A stretch of DNA of 64,000 nucleotides from a marine group bacterium Sva0996 bin134 (GTDB lineage Bacteria; Actinomycetota; Acidimicrobiia; Acidimicrobiales; Bin134): positions 1-64,000 of the forward strand of contig MPNQ01000002.1 of the NCBI GenBank assembly GCA_002239105.1, read 5' to 3'. Every line of letters begins with the position of its first letter. The first letter of the stretch is position 1. Positions 33,326 through 43,723 of the stretch are shown here, piece after piece. Both the position numbers and the translations under genes were made by a program. The notes beneath the pieces are model-generated. The model ran no database searches and was not told the DNA's origin. It saw nothing but the letters and a program-made list of their open reading frames with translations.

Positions 33326-34723
33326 ATGCCAGACACCTTGATCCGCAACATCAGCCACCTGGTCACCTTCGACGAGAGCGACCGGGAGCTGGAAGGCGCA
33401 GACATCCTGGTGTCCCGCCAGCGCATTGCCGCAGTCGGCCATGGCCTTGAGGTCGATGACTCTGTCGAGGTCATAGACGGCCAAGGGCTGCTGGTGCTCC
33501 CTGGTCTGATCAACGGGCACCAGCACCTCTACCAGGTGGGGTTGCGCTCATTTGCCGAACTGGAGCGGGCGCCCATTCACCCCTGGCTGACCGCGCTCCA
33601 TGTGAAAACGCTGTATCTCTGGCGCCAGGGCCATTACACGCCAGCTTCAGTGGGCGCCGTCGCCCGGGCGGGGATGGTGGAGTCTCTGCTGGGCGGGGTC
33701 ACCACGGTTGCAGACCAGCACTACGTGTTCGTCGAGGGCAAGACCGAACCCTTCATCGAGGAGATGATCGAAGGCGCCCTAGAAACCGGAATCCGGTTGC
33801 ACGCCGGCCGGGGCTCGATGACCAAAGGCAAGAACCGCGGCGGCGTGGTGCCCGACATCGCCTGTCAGTCGATTGACGAGGTTCTGCGCCACTCGCAAGA
33901 GCTCATCGACAAGTACCACGACCCCGATCCCCTGGCCCGTATCAGGATCGATCTGGCTCCGTGCGGGGTGCACACCGATGAGCCTGAGATGTACCGCGAG
34001 TTCGCCCGACTGGCCGCCGAACGACCGGAAATTGGCATGCACACCCATCTGTACGAGGTCATCGACACCGGGTTTTGCGTCGACACCTATGGAGTCACGC
34101 CGTGGCACTTCCTCGTCGAAAACGGATGGAACAACGACAGGGTGTGGCTGGCCCACATGGTCGATCCGCCCCATGAGGAGATCCCGGAATTCGCCCAGGC
34201 TGGTGTGGGAATCGTGCATCTCATCGCGCCGGATCTGCGCATGGGGTGGGGTTTGGCGCCTCTGCGTAAGTACCTCGATGCCGGATGCAAGGTGGGGTTC
34301 GGCACGACGGGTTCAGCCTCCAATGACGGCTGCAACCAACTCGGCGACATCCGATTGGCGGCTCTGGCCCACCGCGACATGCAAATGCCCGCACACAAGT
34401 GGCCGAGGGCGTACGAGTTGCTCCGGCTGGCAACCAGAGGCTCAGCGGCGTGCTTAGGACGCCATGATCTGGGAGCGATCGAAGTGGGGATGGCCGCAGA
34501 CATAGCCGCTTGGGATATGACCACCGTCGACCGGGTGGGCGTCCACGACGCGGTCATCGGCCTGGTCCTCGGCGGGCTCTCCGATCGGGCCTCGTTGGTA
34601 ATGGTGAATGGGGAGACCGTCGTGAGAGACGGACGCTGCACGACGGTGGACGAGGACGCCATTGCCGAGGTGGCGCGGCAGGCATATCCCGTGCGCACGA
34701 ACCCCCAGCGGCGACGTAGCTGA
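33326..34723 (+). CDS. ATZ/TRZ-type amidohydrolase (8-oxoguanine-deaminase-like) with altered metal site
   Basis: 465 aa from the ATG at 33326 (MPDTLIRNI), with AGGAG directly adjacent. A TTG at 33338 is better spaced and is an alternative start. It resembles hydroxydechloroatrazine hydrolase and 8-oxoguanine deaminase: LPGLINGHQHLYQVGL (HxH), GMHTHLYEV and LAHMVD. Two positions are unusual. The region where relatives read about LGVDGSASND reads FGTTGSASND, so the expected metal-binding Asp is Thr. The CPxSN motif is replaced by APDLR. It may have a changed metal or be non-deaminating. It is divergent from the molybdenum hydroxylase gene. Confidence 0.85.
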   Translation: MPDTLIRNISHLVTFDESDRELEGADILVSRQRIAAVGHGLEVDDSVEVIDGQGLLVLPGLINGHQHLYQVGLRSFAELERAPIHPWLTALHVKTLYLWRQGHYTPASVGAVARAGMVESLLGGVTTVADQHYVFVEGKTEPFIEEMIEGALETGIRLHAGRGSMTKGKNRGGVVPDIACQSIDEVLRHSQELIDKYHDPDPLARIRIDLAPCGVHTDEPEMYREFARLAAERPEIGMHTHLYEVIDTGFCVDTYGVTPWHFLVENGWNNDRVWLAHMVDPPHEEIPEFAQAGVGIVHLIAPDLRMGWGLAPLRKYLDAGCKVGFGTTGSASNDGCNQLGDIRLAALAHRDMQMPAHKWPRAYELLRLATRGSAACLGRHDLGAIEVGMAADIAAWDMTTVDRVGVHDAVIGLVLGGLSDRASLVMVNGETVVRDGRCTTVDEDAIAEVARQAYPVRTNPQRRRS

Positions 34724-34742
34724 CGGCCCGCAACCTTCGCAA

Positions 34743-34788
34743 TCGACGCTCCTCGGAGAAGGGGCTAGTGTCGGTTGTTGTCCGACAC
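34743..34788 (+). promoter_or_regulatory. Candidate promoter and operator of the nucleoside ABC importer operon
   Basis: TCGACG (34743-34748) and TAGTGT (34766-34771) are 17 bases apart. GTGTCGG (34768-34774) and CCGACAC (34782-34788) form a perfect 7-bp inverted repeat with a seven-base loop over the likely transcription start. GCTAGTGTCG here is shared with the molybdenum hydroxylase upstream region. The repeat could instead terminate the preceding gene. Confidence 0.45.
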
Positions 34789-34831
34789 GCGCGCTGTTCC
34801 GATGGCAGCGCCGTACGAGGGGGAGGTACCC

Positions 34832-36004
34832 GTGTCACGACGTTCTTCGTACCTATTCAGGATCTTCGCACTGCTGATGGTCTTCGGCTTGTTCGCCGCG
34901 GGGTGCGGCAACGACGACGACGACGAGGCAGAACCGGCACCCGAACCGGCGCCGGCCGAGACCGAGCCAGAACCCGAGCCCGAAGTCGAGGACGAGCCTG
35001 AGCCCGAACCGGAACCCGAGCCTGAGCCCGAAGAGGGTCCTCTCAGGGTGGCGCTCTTGCTGCCGGGGGTGCGCAACGACAACTCGTTCAGCCAGGCGGC
35101 TTACGAGGGCTTGCGCGACGCGGTAGCCGAAGATGGCAACGTCGAGACCCAGGTTCTCGAGGAGATCATCGACCCGACCGACTCGCTGCCGGCCATTCGC
35201 GACTTCGCCAGCCAGGGATTCGACCTGATCCTGGGGCACGGCATCGAGTACGTGGATCCGATCCAGCAGCTCTATGCGGAGTTCCCCGATGTGTCGTTCT
35301 CTATGACCGGCGGCATATTGGTGCCCGGCTCGGTCACGAGCGACAACGTGGTGGACTGGCTCTACAACGTGCAGGACATGGCCTATCCGAATGGCATTCT
35401 GGCCGCAAAGGCAGTGGTCGGCGACACCATTGGGATCGTCGGAGGCCCTGAATTCGACTTTGTGAAGACGATGCACCAATCGTTCCGCGACGCAGCTTTG
35501 TCGGTGAACCCCGACATTGAATTCCTCGAGGGCTTCGCCGGTTCGTTCGTCGACGTTCAGGCCGCGGCTGAGGTCACCCAGCAGCTAATCGACCAGGGCG
35601 CGGACTTCATCTATTGCTCTGGTGACGGAATCTGCATCGGTGCCGCTCAGACCGCATCAGCTGCAGGGATTCCAATCTCGGTGGGATTCGGCTCCCAGGA
35701 GCAGACGGCACCCGATGTCTATCTGGCCGCCACCGTCATCCGCATGAAAGACCTGTACCTGGATTTCTTCGCCCAGGTTCGCAACGAAACATTCGGCACC
35801 CCCGACGGTGAAGTGCACGCGGTAGGCGAAGAGGGATACGCGTTCTATCCCGGTGGCATCTTCAATGCCCAAGTTGAGGTCTTGCCGGTCAACACCAATG
35901 CGACGGTTGAGACCGCAGTGAGCCTTGACGAACTGCAAGCCGCGCTCGACGAGCTGGTCGCGTCTATCGAGGCCGGCGAGTTCTCAATTCCCTTCCCCGG
36001 CTAG
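34832..36004 (+). CDS. BMP-family lipoprotein, nucleoside ABC importer substrate-binding protein
   Basis: 390 aa from a GTG at 34832 with GGGGGAGG five bases upstream. The signal peptide (SRRSSYLFRIFALLMVFGLF) ends in a lipobox AAGC with the lipidated Cys at residue 25. A spacer of about 45 residues made of Glu/Pro/Ala repeats follows. The periplasmic-binding fold starts at LRVALLLPGVRNDNSFSQAAYEG, as in basic membrane protein (PF02608) nucleoside binders, and includes LILGHGIEYVDP and IGIVGGPEFDF. It should sit on the outer face of the membrane and deliver nucleosides to the permeases encoded downstream. Confidence 0.93.
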   Translation: MSRRSSYLFRIFALLMVFGLFAAGCGNDDDDEAEPAPEPAPAETEPEPEPEVEDEPEPEPEPEPEPEEGPLRVALLLPGVRNDNSFSQAAYEGLRDAVAEDGNVETQVLEEIIDPTDSLPAIRDFASQGFDLILGHGIEYVDPIQQLYAEFPDVSFSMTGGILVPGSVTSDNVVDWLYNVQDMAYPNGILAAKAVVGDTIGIVGGPEFDFVKTMHQSFRDAALSVNPDIEFLEGFAGSFVDVQAAAEVTQQLIDQGADFIYCSGDGICIGAAQTASAAGIPISVGFGSQEQTAPDVYLAATVIRMKDLYLDFFAQVRNETFGTPDGEVHAVGEEGYAFYPGGIFNAQVEVLPVNTNATVETAVSLDELQAALDELVASIEAGEFSIPFPG

Positions 36005-36019
36005 CCGGCTGCTCAATCA

Positions 36020-37562
<1,543 letters not shown>

Positions 37563-37570
<8 letters not shown>

Positions 37571-38687
37571 CGTGGTCGCGGACGGCGAGCAGGGCGAAAT
37601 CGAGGACGCACCCACGGGGACCGAGGAGCGCAGTTTCACCACTTCATTGTCGACGAGCAGCCTTGCCGTTCTCATTGCGGTGGTGGTTGGCGGGCTAATC
37701 ATGCTCTTTTCAGGAGAGAATCCGCTCACCGCCTATGGGGCCATGCTCGACGGCGCCTTCGGATCGAAATTCGCGCTGGGCGAGACCTTGTCTCGGGCCG
37801 CACCCCTGGCCATCGTGGGGTATGGCACCGCGGTGGCGCTTCGGGCCGGGCTCATCACTATCGGCGCCCAGGGCCAAGTTGTTGCCGGTGCCATAGGGGC
37901 GCTTTTGACCGCCCAGTTCTTCGAGACGGCACCGTCTGCGGTGGCCATTCCGGCCGCCGCGATCGGAGGCGCCCTCTTCGGCATGGCCTGGGTGTTGATC
38001 CCGGCGATGCTGCGGGCCTACTTCAGCGTGAACGAGATTCTCTCAACCCTGCTGTTCACGGAGTTCGCCGCCCTGCTCATCGAATACCTCCTCAACAACC
38101 CGCTCAAGCCCCCCACCGCGATCACCCCGCAGTCCGACCCCTACCCGGACAACGGCATCCTCGGACTGGTCATCGACGGTACCCGCTTCCACACCGGGGT
38201 CTTTGCCGCCGTCATCATCGGCCTCGCCTTCATCTGGTGGGTGCGCTCAGATCGGGGATTCAGCTACGACCTCTACGGTGAGAACCCGAACCTAGCCCAA
38301 AGCCTGGGAATTTCCAGCAACCGGGTGATCATCAACTCGCTCCTCATCTCCGGGGCTACCGCCGGTCTGGTCGGTTGGATCCAGGCCGCCGGCCTTCTCC
38401 AGCGGGTCTACGTGGGGATCGCATCCGACATCGGGTTCTTCGGCCTCGTCGTCGCCTTCCTCGGAGGCGCGACCGCGGGCGGCGTGCTGGTGGCCGCGCT
38501 CCTATTCGGGGCTCTCCAGGCCGGCGGCTTGGCCATGCAGTCATCCGAGGGCATACCTGCCTCACTCTCCGACATCATTCAGGCGCTCCTCCTACTCGGG
38601 TTCTCAATCCGATATGCCCCCCAGATCGTTCGCCTCACCCGCGGGGTCATGGCCAACTTCACCCTCGTCGGGAGGAGACGCCGATGA
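37563..38687 (+). CDS. Nucleoside-type ABC transporter permease 1
   Basis: 374 aa with a GTG start that overlaps the ATPase gene by 8 bp. After a hydrophilic N-terminus of about 35 residues come around ten hydrophobic segments, with the family loops ENPLTAYGAMLDGAFGS and LGISSNRVIINSLLISG. It matches the branched-chain/ribose permease superfamily (BPD_transp_2), the YufP-like subunit. It forms half of the membrane channel with the next gene. Confidence 0.92.
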
Positions 38688-39619
38688 GCCAATTGCTGGA
38701 GGCCACGTTTTGGAGTGCCACGGTGGCAGGCGGCCTGCGGTTGGCCACCCCGCTGATCTACGCCTCCATCGGCGAGACCTTCGCCCAGCGGGCCGGCGTC
38801 TTGAACTTGGGGCTCGAGGGGTACATGATCATCGGCGCCCTGACGTCGCTCTATGTGGCCGACCCCACAGTGGCCCCGCTTGGATTCTTGGTGGGAGGCC
38901 TGGCCGGGATGCTGTTGGCCGCCTTCATGGTCTTGCTTTCGATTCGCCTGTACGCCAATCAGGTGGTCGTCGGTTTCGGCCTGACCATCCTCGGCATCGG
39001 GACGACCGGGTACATCTTCCGGGTCACAACCGATGTCGGCGGAAGGGACCGCCAGGTGTCTTTGCCTTCAGAGGTCGACATTCCGCTCCTGTCCGACATC
39101 CCCTGGCTCGGCGACGCCCTGTTCGGCCACAGCTGGTACACGTGGCTGGCCTTGGGTCTGGTGCTGGTGACCGGATTCATCGCCTCTCGGACCATCTTCG
39201 GCCTCGAAGTAAAGGCCGTTGGAGAGGATCCTGATGCCGCGGCGGCCCGAGGCGTGGATGTGGTGCGCGTCCGCACCATAGCCACGCTGATGTCGGGATT
39301 CCTCGGCGGGCTGGGCGGTGCCGCCTTGATGTTGGGCAGCGTGGGGCGGTTTCAGCCCTGGCTCACTGCGAACCGCGGTTTCATCGCCCTGATCGTCATC
39401 ATCATGGCCAGCTGGAGCATCTGGGGTGCCGCCGTGGGGGCATTCGTGTTCGGGTTCTTCGAGGCGCTGGGGTTCAACCTGAACAATGTGTTCGTCGACG
39501 TTCCCGTCGAGGGGCTAAACGCCATCCCGTTCTTCGTGGCCTTGTTGATTCTCACCGCCAGCGCCCGGTGGGCCCGCATGCCCCGGGGGTTGGGCGAGAA
39601 CTACGTCCCGACTGTTTGA
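38684..39619 (+). CDS. Nucleoside-type ABC transporter permease 2
   Basis: 311 aa from the ATG at 38684, which overlaps the previous stop (ATGA) and has GGAGGAG upstream. A longer frame starting at 38375 is a shadow. It has about eight transmembrane segments and the conserved YASIGETFAQRAGVLNLGLEGYM at the start, the hallmark of the YufQ-type subunit. The 3' end overlaps the convergent adenosine deaminase gene by 19 bp. Confidence 0.93.
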   Translation: MSQLLEATFWSATVAGGLRLATPLIYASIGETFAQRAGVLNLGLEGYMIIGALTSLYVADPTVAPLGFLVGGLAGMLLAAFMVLLSIRLYANQVVVGFGLTILGIGTTGYIFRVTTDVGGRDRQVSLPSEVDIPLLSDIPWLGDALFGHSWYTWLALGLVLVTGFIASRTIFGLEVKAVGEDPDAAAARGVDVVRVRTIATLMSGFLGGLGGAALMLGSVGRFQPWLTANRGFIALIVIIMASWSIWGAAVGAFVFGFFEALGFNLNNVFVDVPVEGLNAIPFFVALLILTASARWARMPRGLGENYVPTV

Positions 39620-40602
39620 TCGAGCAGGGCTCGCAGGACCGCTCTGTCTTCATCCGAGCAAAAGGCGGCGTCGATGGCACGATGCTGGGCGGCGACCAGA
39701 TCGGCCATACCCCAGTCGAGATGGCTTGAAACCAACATGAGCTCGCTGCACAAGGTGATCCCGAGAGTCTCAGGATCATCGGTGTTGATGGTGTAACGCA
39801 CCCCGGCGGCGTCCAGATCTCTGATCGGATGGTCGTCCAGGCTTGAGTACAGCAGGGTGCAGTTGGACGTTGGGCAGACGTTCAGCGTGATGCTGTTGTC
39901 CAGGACCATGGCCAATACCGCCGGGTCCTCAGCACAGCGAACCCCGTGGTCGATGCGGCTCACGCCCAAAAGCTCTATGGCATCACGGACACCCTCGGCG
40001 CCCGACGACTCCCCCGCATGGGCGGTTCGACCCAGACCGATCCGGGCCGCGTCGGCATAGGCGGGGGCGAATCGGGGACCGGTCCGACCGGCTGCCTCTT
40101 CGTTGCCATCTATCGACAGCCCGATGATCCGGTCCAAACCTGCACCCTCGATCCACTCGACCAGTTCTCTGGCCTCCTGTTCGGTTTGCTGTCGCAGAAT
40201 TGATGGGAGCAGGCGATAGTCGCCGAGCCCGGCGGCCTGGGCCCGATCGAATCCCCGAGCACACGCAGTGAAGAGCCCAGCCGTGGACAGTCCCGACCAG
40301 TGGGTTGGGTTCACGATCACCTCGGCGTAGACGATGCCCTGGTTATGGGCGTAGGCCGCGAAGTCATAGGCCACCTGCTCGGCGGTCGGCCCGTCGCGGA
40401 CCAAGCCGCAGACCCAGTCCAGGGTTTCCAGGAAATCGGCGAGATTGTCTGCCTCAAAGAGCCGGTCGACCGGTCGGGGCGGCTCTTCGCCGGCGATGGC
40501 AGCCAGTTCGGCGACCCTCGCGGGGCGAAACGTGCCCTCAAGGTGGATATGGAGCTCAACCTTGGGGACGGCGCGGACACGCTCCGCGCTGAGCAGCGTC
40601 AT
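39601..40602 (-). CDS. add: Adenosine deaminase
   Basis: 333 aa from the ATG at 40602, which overlaps the stop of the acyl-CoA dehydrogenase gene (ATGA). The zinc site is complete: PKVELHIHLEGTF (HxH), AHAGES with the third His and the Glu next to it, SRIDHGVR and INTDDPETLG with the metal Asp. It converts adenosine or deoxyadenosine to inosine plus ammonia in the cytosol. A close relative acting on adenine or another 6-aminopurine is possible. It sits tail to tail with the nucleoside importer operon. Confidence 0.92.
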   Translation of the reverse strand: MTLLSAERVRAVPKVELHIHLEGTFRPARVAELAAIAGEEPPRPVDRLFEADNLADFLETLDWVCGLVRDGPTAEQVAYDFAAYAHNQGIVYAEVIVNPTHWSGLSTAGLFTACARGFDRAQAAGLGDYRLLPSILRQQTEQEARELVEWIEGAGLDRIIGLSIDGNEEAAGRTGPRFAPAYADAARIGLGRTAHAGESSGAEGVRDAIELLGVSRIDHGVRCAEDPAVLAMVLDNSITLNVCPTSNCTLLYSSLDDHPIRDLDAAGVRYTINTDDPETLGITLCSELMLVSSHLDWGMADLVAAQHRAIDAAFCSDEDRAVLRALLDQTVGT

Positions 40603-41837
40603 GTGTAGATGCCGGGGGGAGGATCCCATCCAGTGAGGACGTGGCGGCCGATCTCGACGTGCTTCCACTCGACCGGATCGTGAAGCGTGAGGGTGCGGAC
40701 GTTCCTCCACCATTGATCAAACCCCAGGGGGCGACGAGCCGAGCGAGTGCCCATAAGCCCGTAGACACCTTGAGCGGCGGCCAACCCGGACCGGTCGGCG
40801 GCCGACCGGGCGGCATAAATGGGAATGGCCAGTTCGGTTCGGCTTATCTCGCCCCGCTCAAATGAATCAAGGGCGTGGCCACACCGCATGGTCAGCTCGT
40901 GGGCGGCGGCGAGATCGGCAACCAACTCCCCCATCGTCCGCTGAACCATGGGATCCTCGACCGCATTGTCCACCTCGGCTGAGGGCCACGGCCGGCTCTG
41001 CTCGTTAACGAACGGCACCGCAGCCTGAAGCGCGCCGATGCCGATGCCCACGTTCACCGCGGCAAAGCCGGCCTCGAACCGGACCCCGGAATGGGGCAGC
41101 GGCGCTCTACCGGGGATGCTGGCAACCCACTCGGGACCCACCCTCACATTCTCAAAGCTGATGCTCCCCGAGTCGGTGGCCCGCTGTCCCAGCGCATCCC
41201 AGTCGCGGTGGACCGTCATAGCCGGGTTGTCTTTGGCCACCAGGTTTAGCTGGAGGGCGAAGAACGGGTTCTCCGGGGTGAACCGCTCGGGATTGAAACC
41301 CCATACCGCCACGTAATCGGCCTCCGCCGCGCCGGTGGTGTAGATCTTCTGGCCGTTGACTACATAGCCGCCGTCTTCTTGCTCGAGGGCCAGCGTGGTG
41401 AACGGCTCGGCCACCGTCTTGCCCGCCTCAGCCACTGCCAGGCCCAGGGTTGCGCTCTCATCGAGGACCAGCGAGGCCAACCGTGGCTTCAGCTCGTCCG
41501 AGCAATAGCTGAAGATCTCCCGCACCAGCTCGTCGTGCACCTTGTAGACCTGGGCTACCGACGAGTCTGCCGCCGCCAGTCGTACCTGGGCGTGCAGGCT
41601 GGCAGTGTGAGATGCGCCGACCCCTCCGAACTCCGCAGGGACGGCCAGCGCCAGGATGCCGCAGCCCTTTAGTGCGTCAACGGCCCGAGTGGGATACCGA
41701 CCGGCATCGTCGTGCTCGGATGCCAGCGGCGCCACCACCTCGGCAATCACCTCGTCCAGCGTCTCCAGAGCGCGCTCTTCATCGCTGCTGAGCTCGGGGG
41801 GCGCGATCGCCGAACCCAAGAACCGTGCCAATGTCAT
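40599..41837 (-). CDS. Acyl-CoA-dehydrogenase-superfamily flavoprotein (DszC/SfnC-like)
   Basis: 412 aa from the ATG at 41837. The fold is that of acyl-CoA dehydrogenases: an N-terminal helical domain (YPTRAVDALKGCGILALAVPAEFGG), a middle beta domain (GYVVNGQKIYTTGAAEADYVAVWG) and C-terminal helices (RSAADRSGLAAAQGVYGLMGTRS). The catalytic Glu of true dehydrogenases is not evident. The C-terminal RRPLGFDQWWRNVRTLTLHDP resembles flavin-dependent monooxygenases such as DszC. It lies between adenine deaminase and adenosine deaminase genes, an unexpected place. The role is unknown. Confidence 0.85.
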   Translation of the reverse strand: MTLARFLGSAIAPPELSSDEERALETLDEVIAEVVAPLASEHDDAGRYPTRAVDALKGCGILALAVPAEFGGVGASHTASLHAQVRLAAADSSVAQVYKVHDELVREIFSYCSDELKPRLASLVLDESATLGLAVAEAGKTVAEPFTTLALEQEDGGYVVNGQKIYTTGAAEADYVAVWGFNPERFTPENPFFALQLNLVAKDNPAMTVHRDWDALGQRATDSGSISFENVRVGPEWVASIPGRAPLPHSGVRFEAGFAAVNVGIGIGALQAAVPFVNEQSRPWPSAEVDNAVEDPMVQRTMGELVADLAAAHELTMRCGHALDSFERGEISRTELAIPIYAARSAADRSGLAAAQGVYGLMGTRSARRPLGFDQWWRNVRTLTLHDPVEWKHVEIGRHVLTGWDPPPGIYT

Positions 41838-41868
41838 CGTTGTCTCCTCGTGGTTCGACCAGCCGACT

Positions 41869-43680
41869 TCATCGTGTCACTCCCCCGCCATCATGAATGT
41901 GCTGGGGGCACCGACAGCACAACAGCACCGGTATGAACGACTGGGTCATGGTGTCGATGAGCCCCTTCTCGGTGAGGCCGTAGTCGGGCACGCCAGCCAA
42001 CCCGACGAAAGCCAGGATCATGTACGGCGACGTGATCTCACAGCCGAGCGAGGCCGCGGCATGGTTGGCCTCGATCGACTCGTCATACACCCGCTCCCAC
42101 GGCTGATCGCTCATTATGCCCCCTAGGGGAAGGGGGACGGTGGCCAGCACCTCGCCATCGGCCACACAGACGTAGCCCCCTCCGATCTCCTGAAGAGTGC
42201 GGGCCGCGTGGGCAAGGTCTTCGTCGCTGGTTCCCACCACCACCAGGTTCTGGTTCTCGCAGTTGCTGGTGATGCCCAGCGCGCCGCGGGCAAGGCCGAA
42301 CCCCCGCACAAATCCCGTGGCCCGGGTGTCGGTTCCGTGATGGCGGTCGAACACCGAGATCTTGGCGATGTCGATTGCAGGATCAGGGATCACGTTGCCG
42401 TCCACCACCTGGAGCTCGGCCTCCATGGCCCGCTTGAAGTAGCCGTCGTACATCTCCATGGCCCGGACCACAGCCACCTCGTCGGCGGCGGCGTCGGCCT
42501 CCACCCGAAACAGGTCGGGACCGAAGTCGCCGGGCAGGTGCACGGTGTTGCGGACCCAATCCGGCATGGTGTCGGGGTTGGCGAAGGTTGCCTCGCCGTC
42601 TCGGCCGGCGACGTCTCCGCCCACGATGACCAACGACGGCCGCACCTCGCTCAGGTCGTCGAGGATCATCACATCAGCCAGGCGGCTGGGGGTTATAGAC
42701 CCGAGAAGGTGATCGAGTCGGTAGTACTGCGCGGCGTTGAGCGTGGCCATGCGATAAGCCTCGATGACAGGCACACCTTGGGCTATGGCGCTGCGCACGT
42801 GATGGTCGATGTGACCCTCGTCCCGAAGATCCTCCACATGGCGGTCGTCGGCGCAGAAGCTCATGTAGTCGAATCCACCGGACACCGCGGGCACGTCCTC
42901 GAAGACCAGAGGGACGTTGTCGTTCATCGACCCCGACATCACCGTGATCATGACGCCGAGGCGCAGCCGATCGATGACTTCGGCAGTGTTGAACGCGTTG
43001 TGGTCGTCGCTGACGCCGCCAGCCAGGTAAGCCCATAACGGCTCATCCGCGATGCGGGCGGTGTGACCGGTGAGCCTTCGACCGGCGGCCATTGCGGTAT
43101 GGGCCTTGCGCGCCGCCGAGATGTCCAGATCGAAGGGGTTGCTCTCGCCCAGGGTGGCCACATTTGTGGCACTCAGGCGTTCGATCACGTCGGCCTCCGG
43201 CATTACCGCTCCGCCCAACTCCAGATCGGGGACGCGGGGAATCTTGTGGGAAATCTGCTGGAAGATGCGCATCGGCGTGCCCGTGGCCGCCATAGCGTCG
43301 GCACCCCGGGTTCCCACCACGTTGGCCAGACAGTTGGGGTCGGCCAGCACGGTGGTTGTGCCCCTGGGCACAACCAGCCGGGCCAGTTCTCCCGGAGTGA
43401 GCATGGTGTACTCGATGTGGAGATGAACATCGATGAACGTGGGAGCGACAAACCGACCCGTCGCATCAACTTCTGTGTCAGCCTCCAGGCGACCGACAGG
43501 CGTTACCGCGGCGATGTGCTCCCCAGCGATCAGAACGTCTCGCTCTATGAGCTCGCGGTTGTGGAGCGCGAGCACCGTGCCTCCCCGGATGGCCAGGTCG
43601 GCGGGCTGCTCACCTCGGGCCACGGCCTGAAGCCGCAAGATCTGCTCAGGTTCGGGAACGAGGTTGGCGCCGATGAACAT
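41869..43680 (-). CDS. Adenine-deaminase-family protein, divergent copy
   Basis: 603 aa from the ATG at 43680, preceded by GGTGAG. It shares the AdeC architecture with the next gene: TFIDVHLHIEYTMLTPGELA, GVSDDHNAF, FCADDRHVEDLRDEGHIDHHVR and a C-terminal domain with GMPLGLITSN-like glycine loops. Key motifs differ from canonical adenine deaminases. HIESS is HIEYT, and DPHEIANV is DPNCLANV, losing a His and a Glu that are strongly conserved. It may use another purine or another metal arrangement. It is 43 bp downstream of the second copy and in the same operon. Confidence 0.85.
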   Translation of the reverse strand: MFIGANLVPEPEQILRLQAVARGEQPADLAIRGGTVLALHNRELIERDVLIAGEHIAAVTPVGRLEADTEVDATGRFVAPTFIDVHLHIEYTMLTPGELARLVVPRGTTTVLADPNCLANVVGTRGADAMAATGTPMRIFQQISHKIPRVPDLELGGAVMPEADVIERLSATNVATLGESNPFDLDISAARKAHTAMAAGRRLTGHTARIADEPLWAYLAGGVSDDHNAFNTAEVIDRLRLGVMITVMSGSMNDNVPLVFEDVPAVSGGFDYMSFCADDRHVEDLRDEGHIDHHVRSAIAQGVPVIEAYRMATLNAAQYYRLDHLLGSITPSRLADVMILDDLSEVRPSLVIVGGDVAGRDGEATFANPDTMPDWVRNTVHLPGDFGPDLFRVEADAAADEVAVVRAMEMYDGYFKRAMEAELQVVDGNVIPDPAIDIAKISVFDRHHGTDTRATGFVRGFGLARGALGITSNCENQNLVVVGTSDEDLAHAARTLQEIGGGYVCVADGEVLATVPLPLGGIMSDQPWERVYDESIEANHAAASLGCEITSPYMILAFVGLAGVPDYGLTEKGLIDTMTQSFIPVLLCCRCPQHIHDGGGVTR

Positions 43681-43723
43681 CTGGCTCACCAAAGTTCGAT
43701 TTCAGAGACGGCAGGCAACCGGG

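Noticed and set aside
34724..34831. Possible purine riboswitch before the nucleoside importer
   Set aside because: Only a simple 7-bp hairpin is present; the conserved junction bases of known purine riboswitches are not seen.
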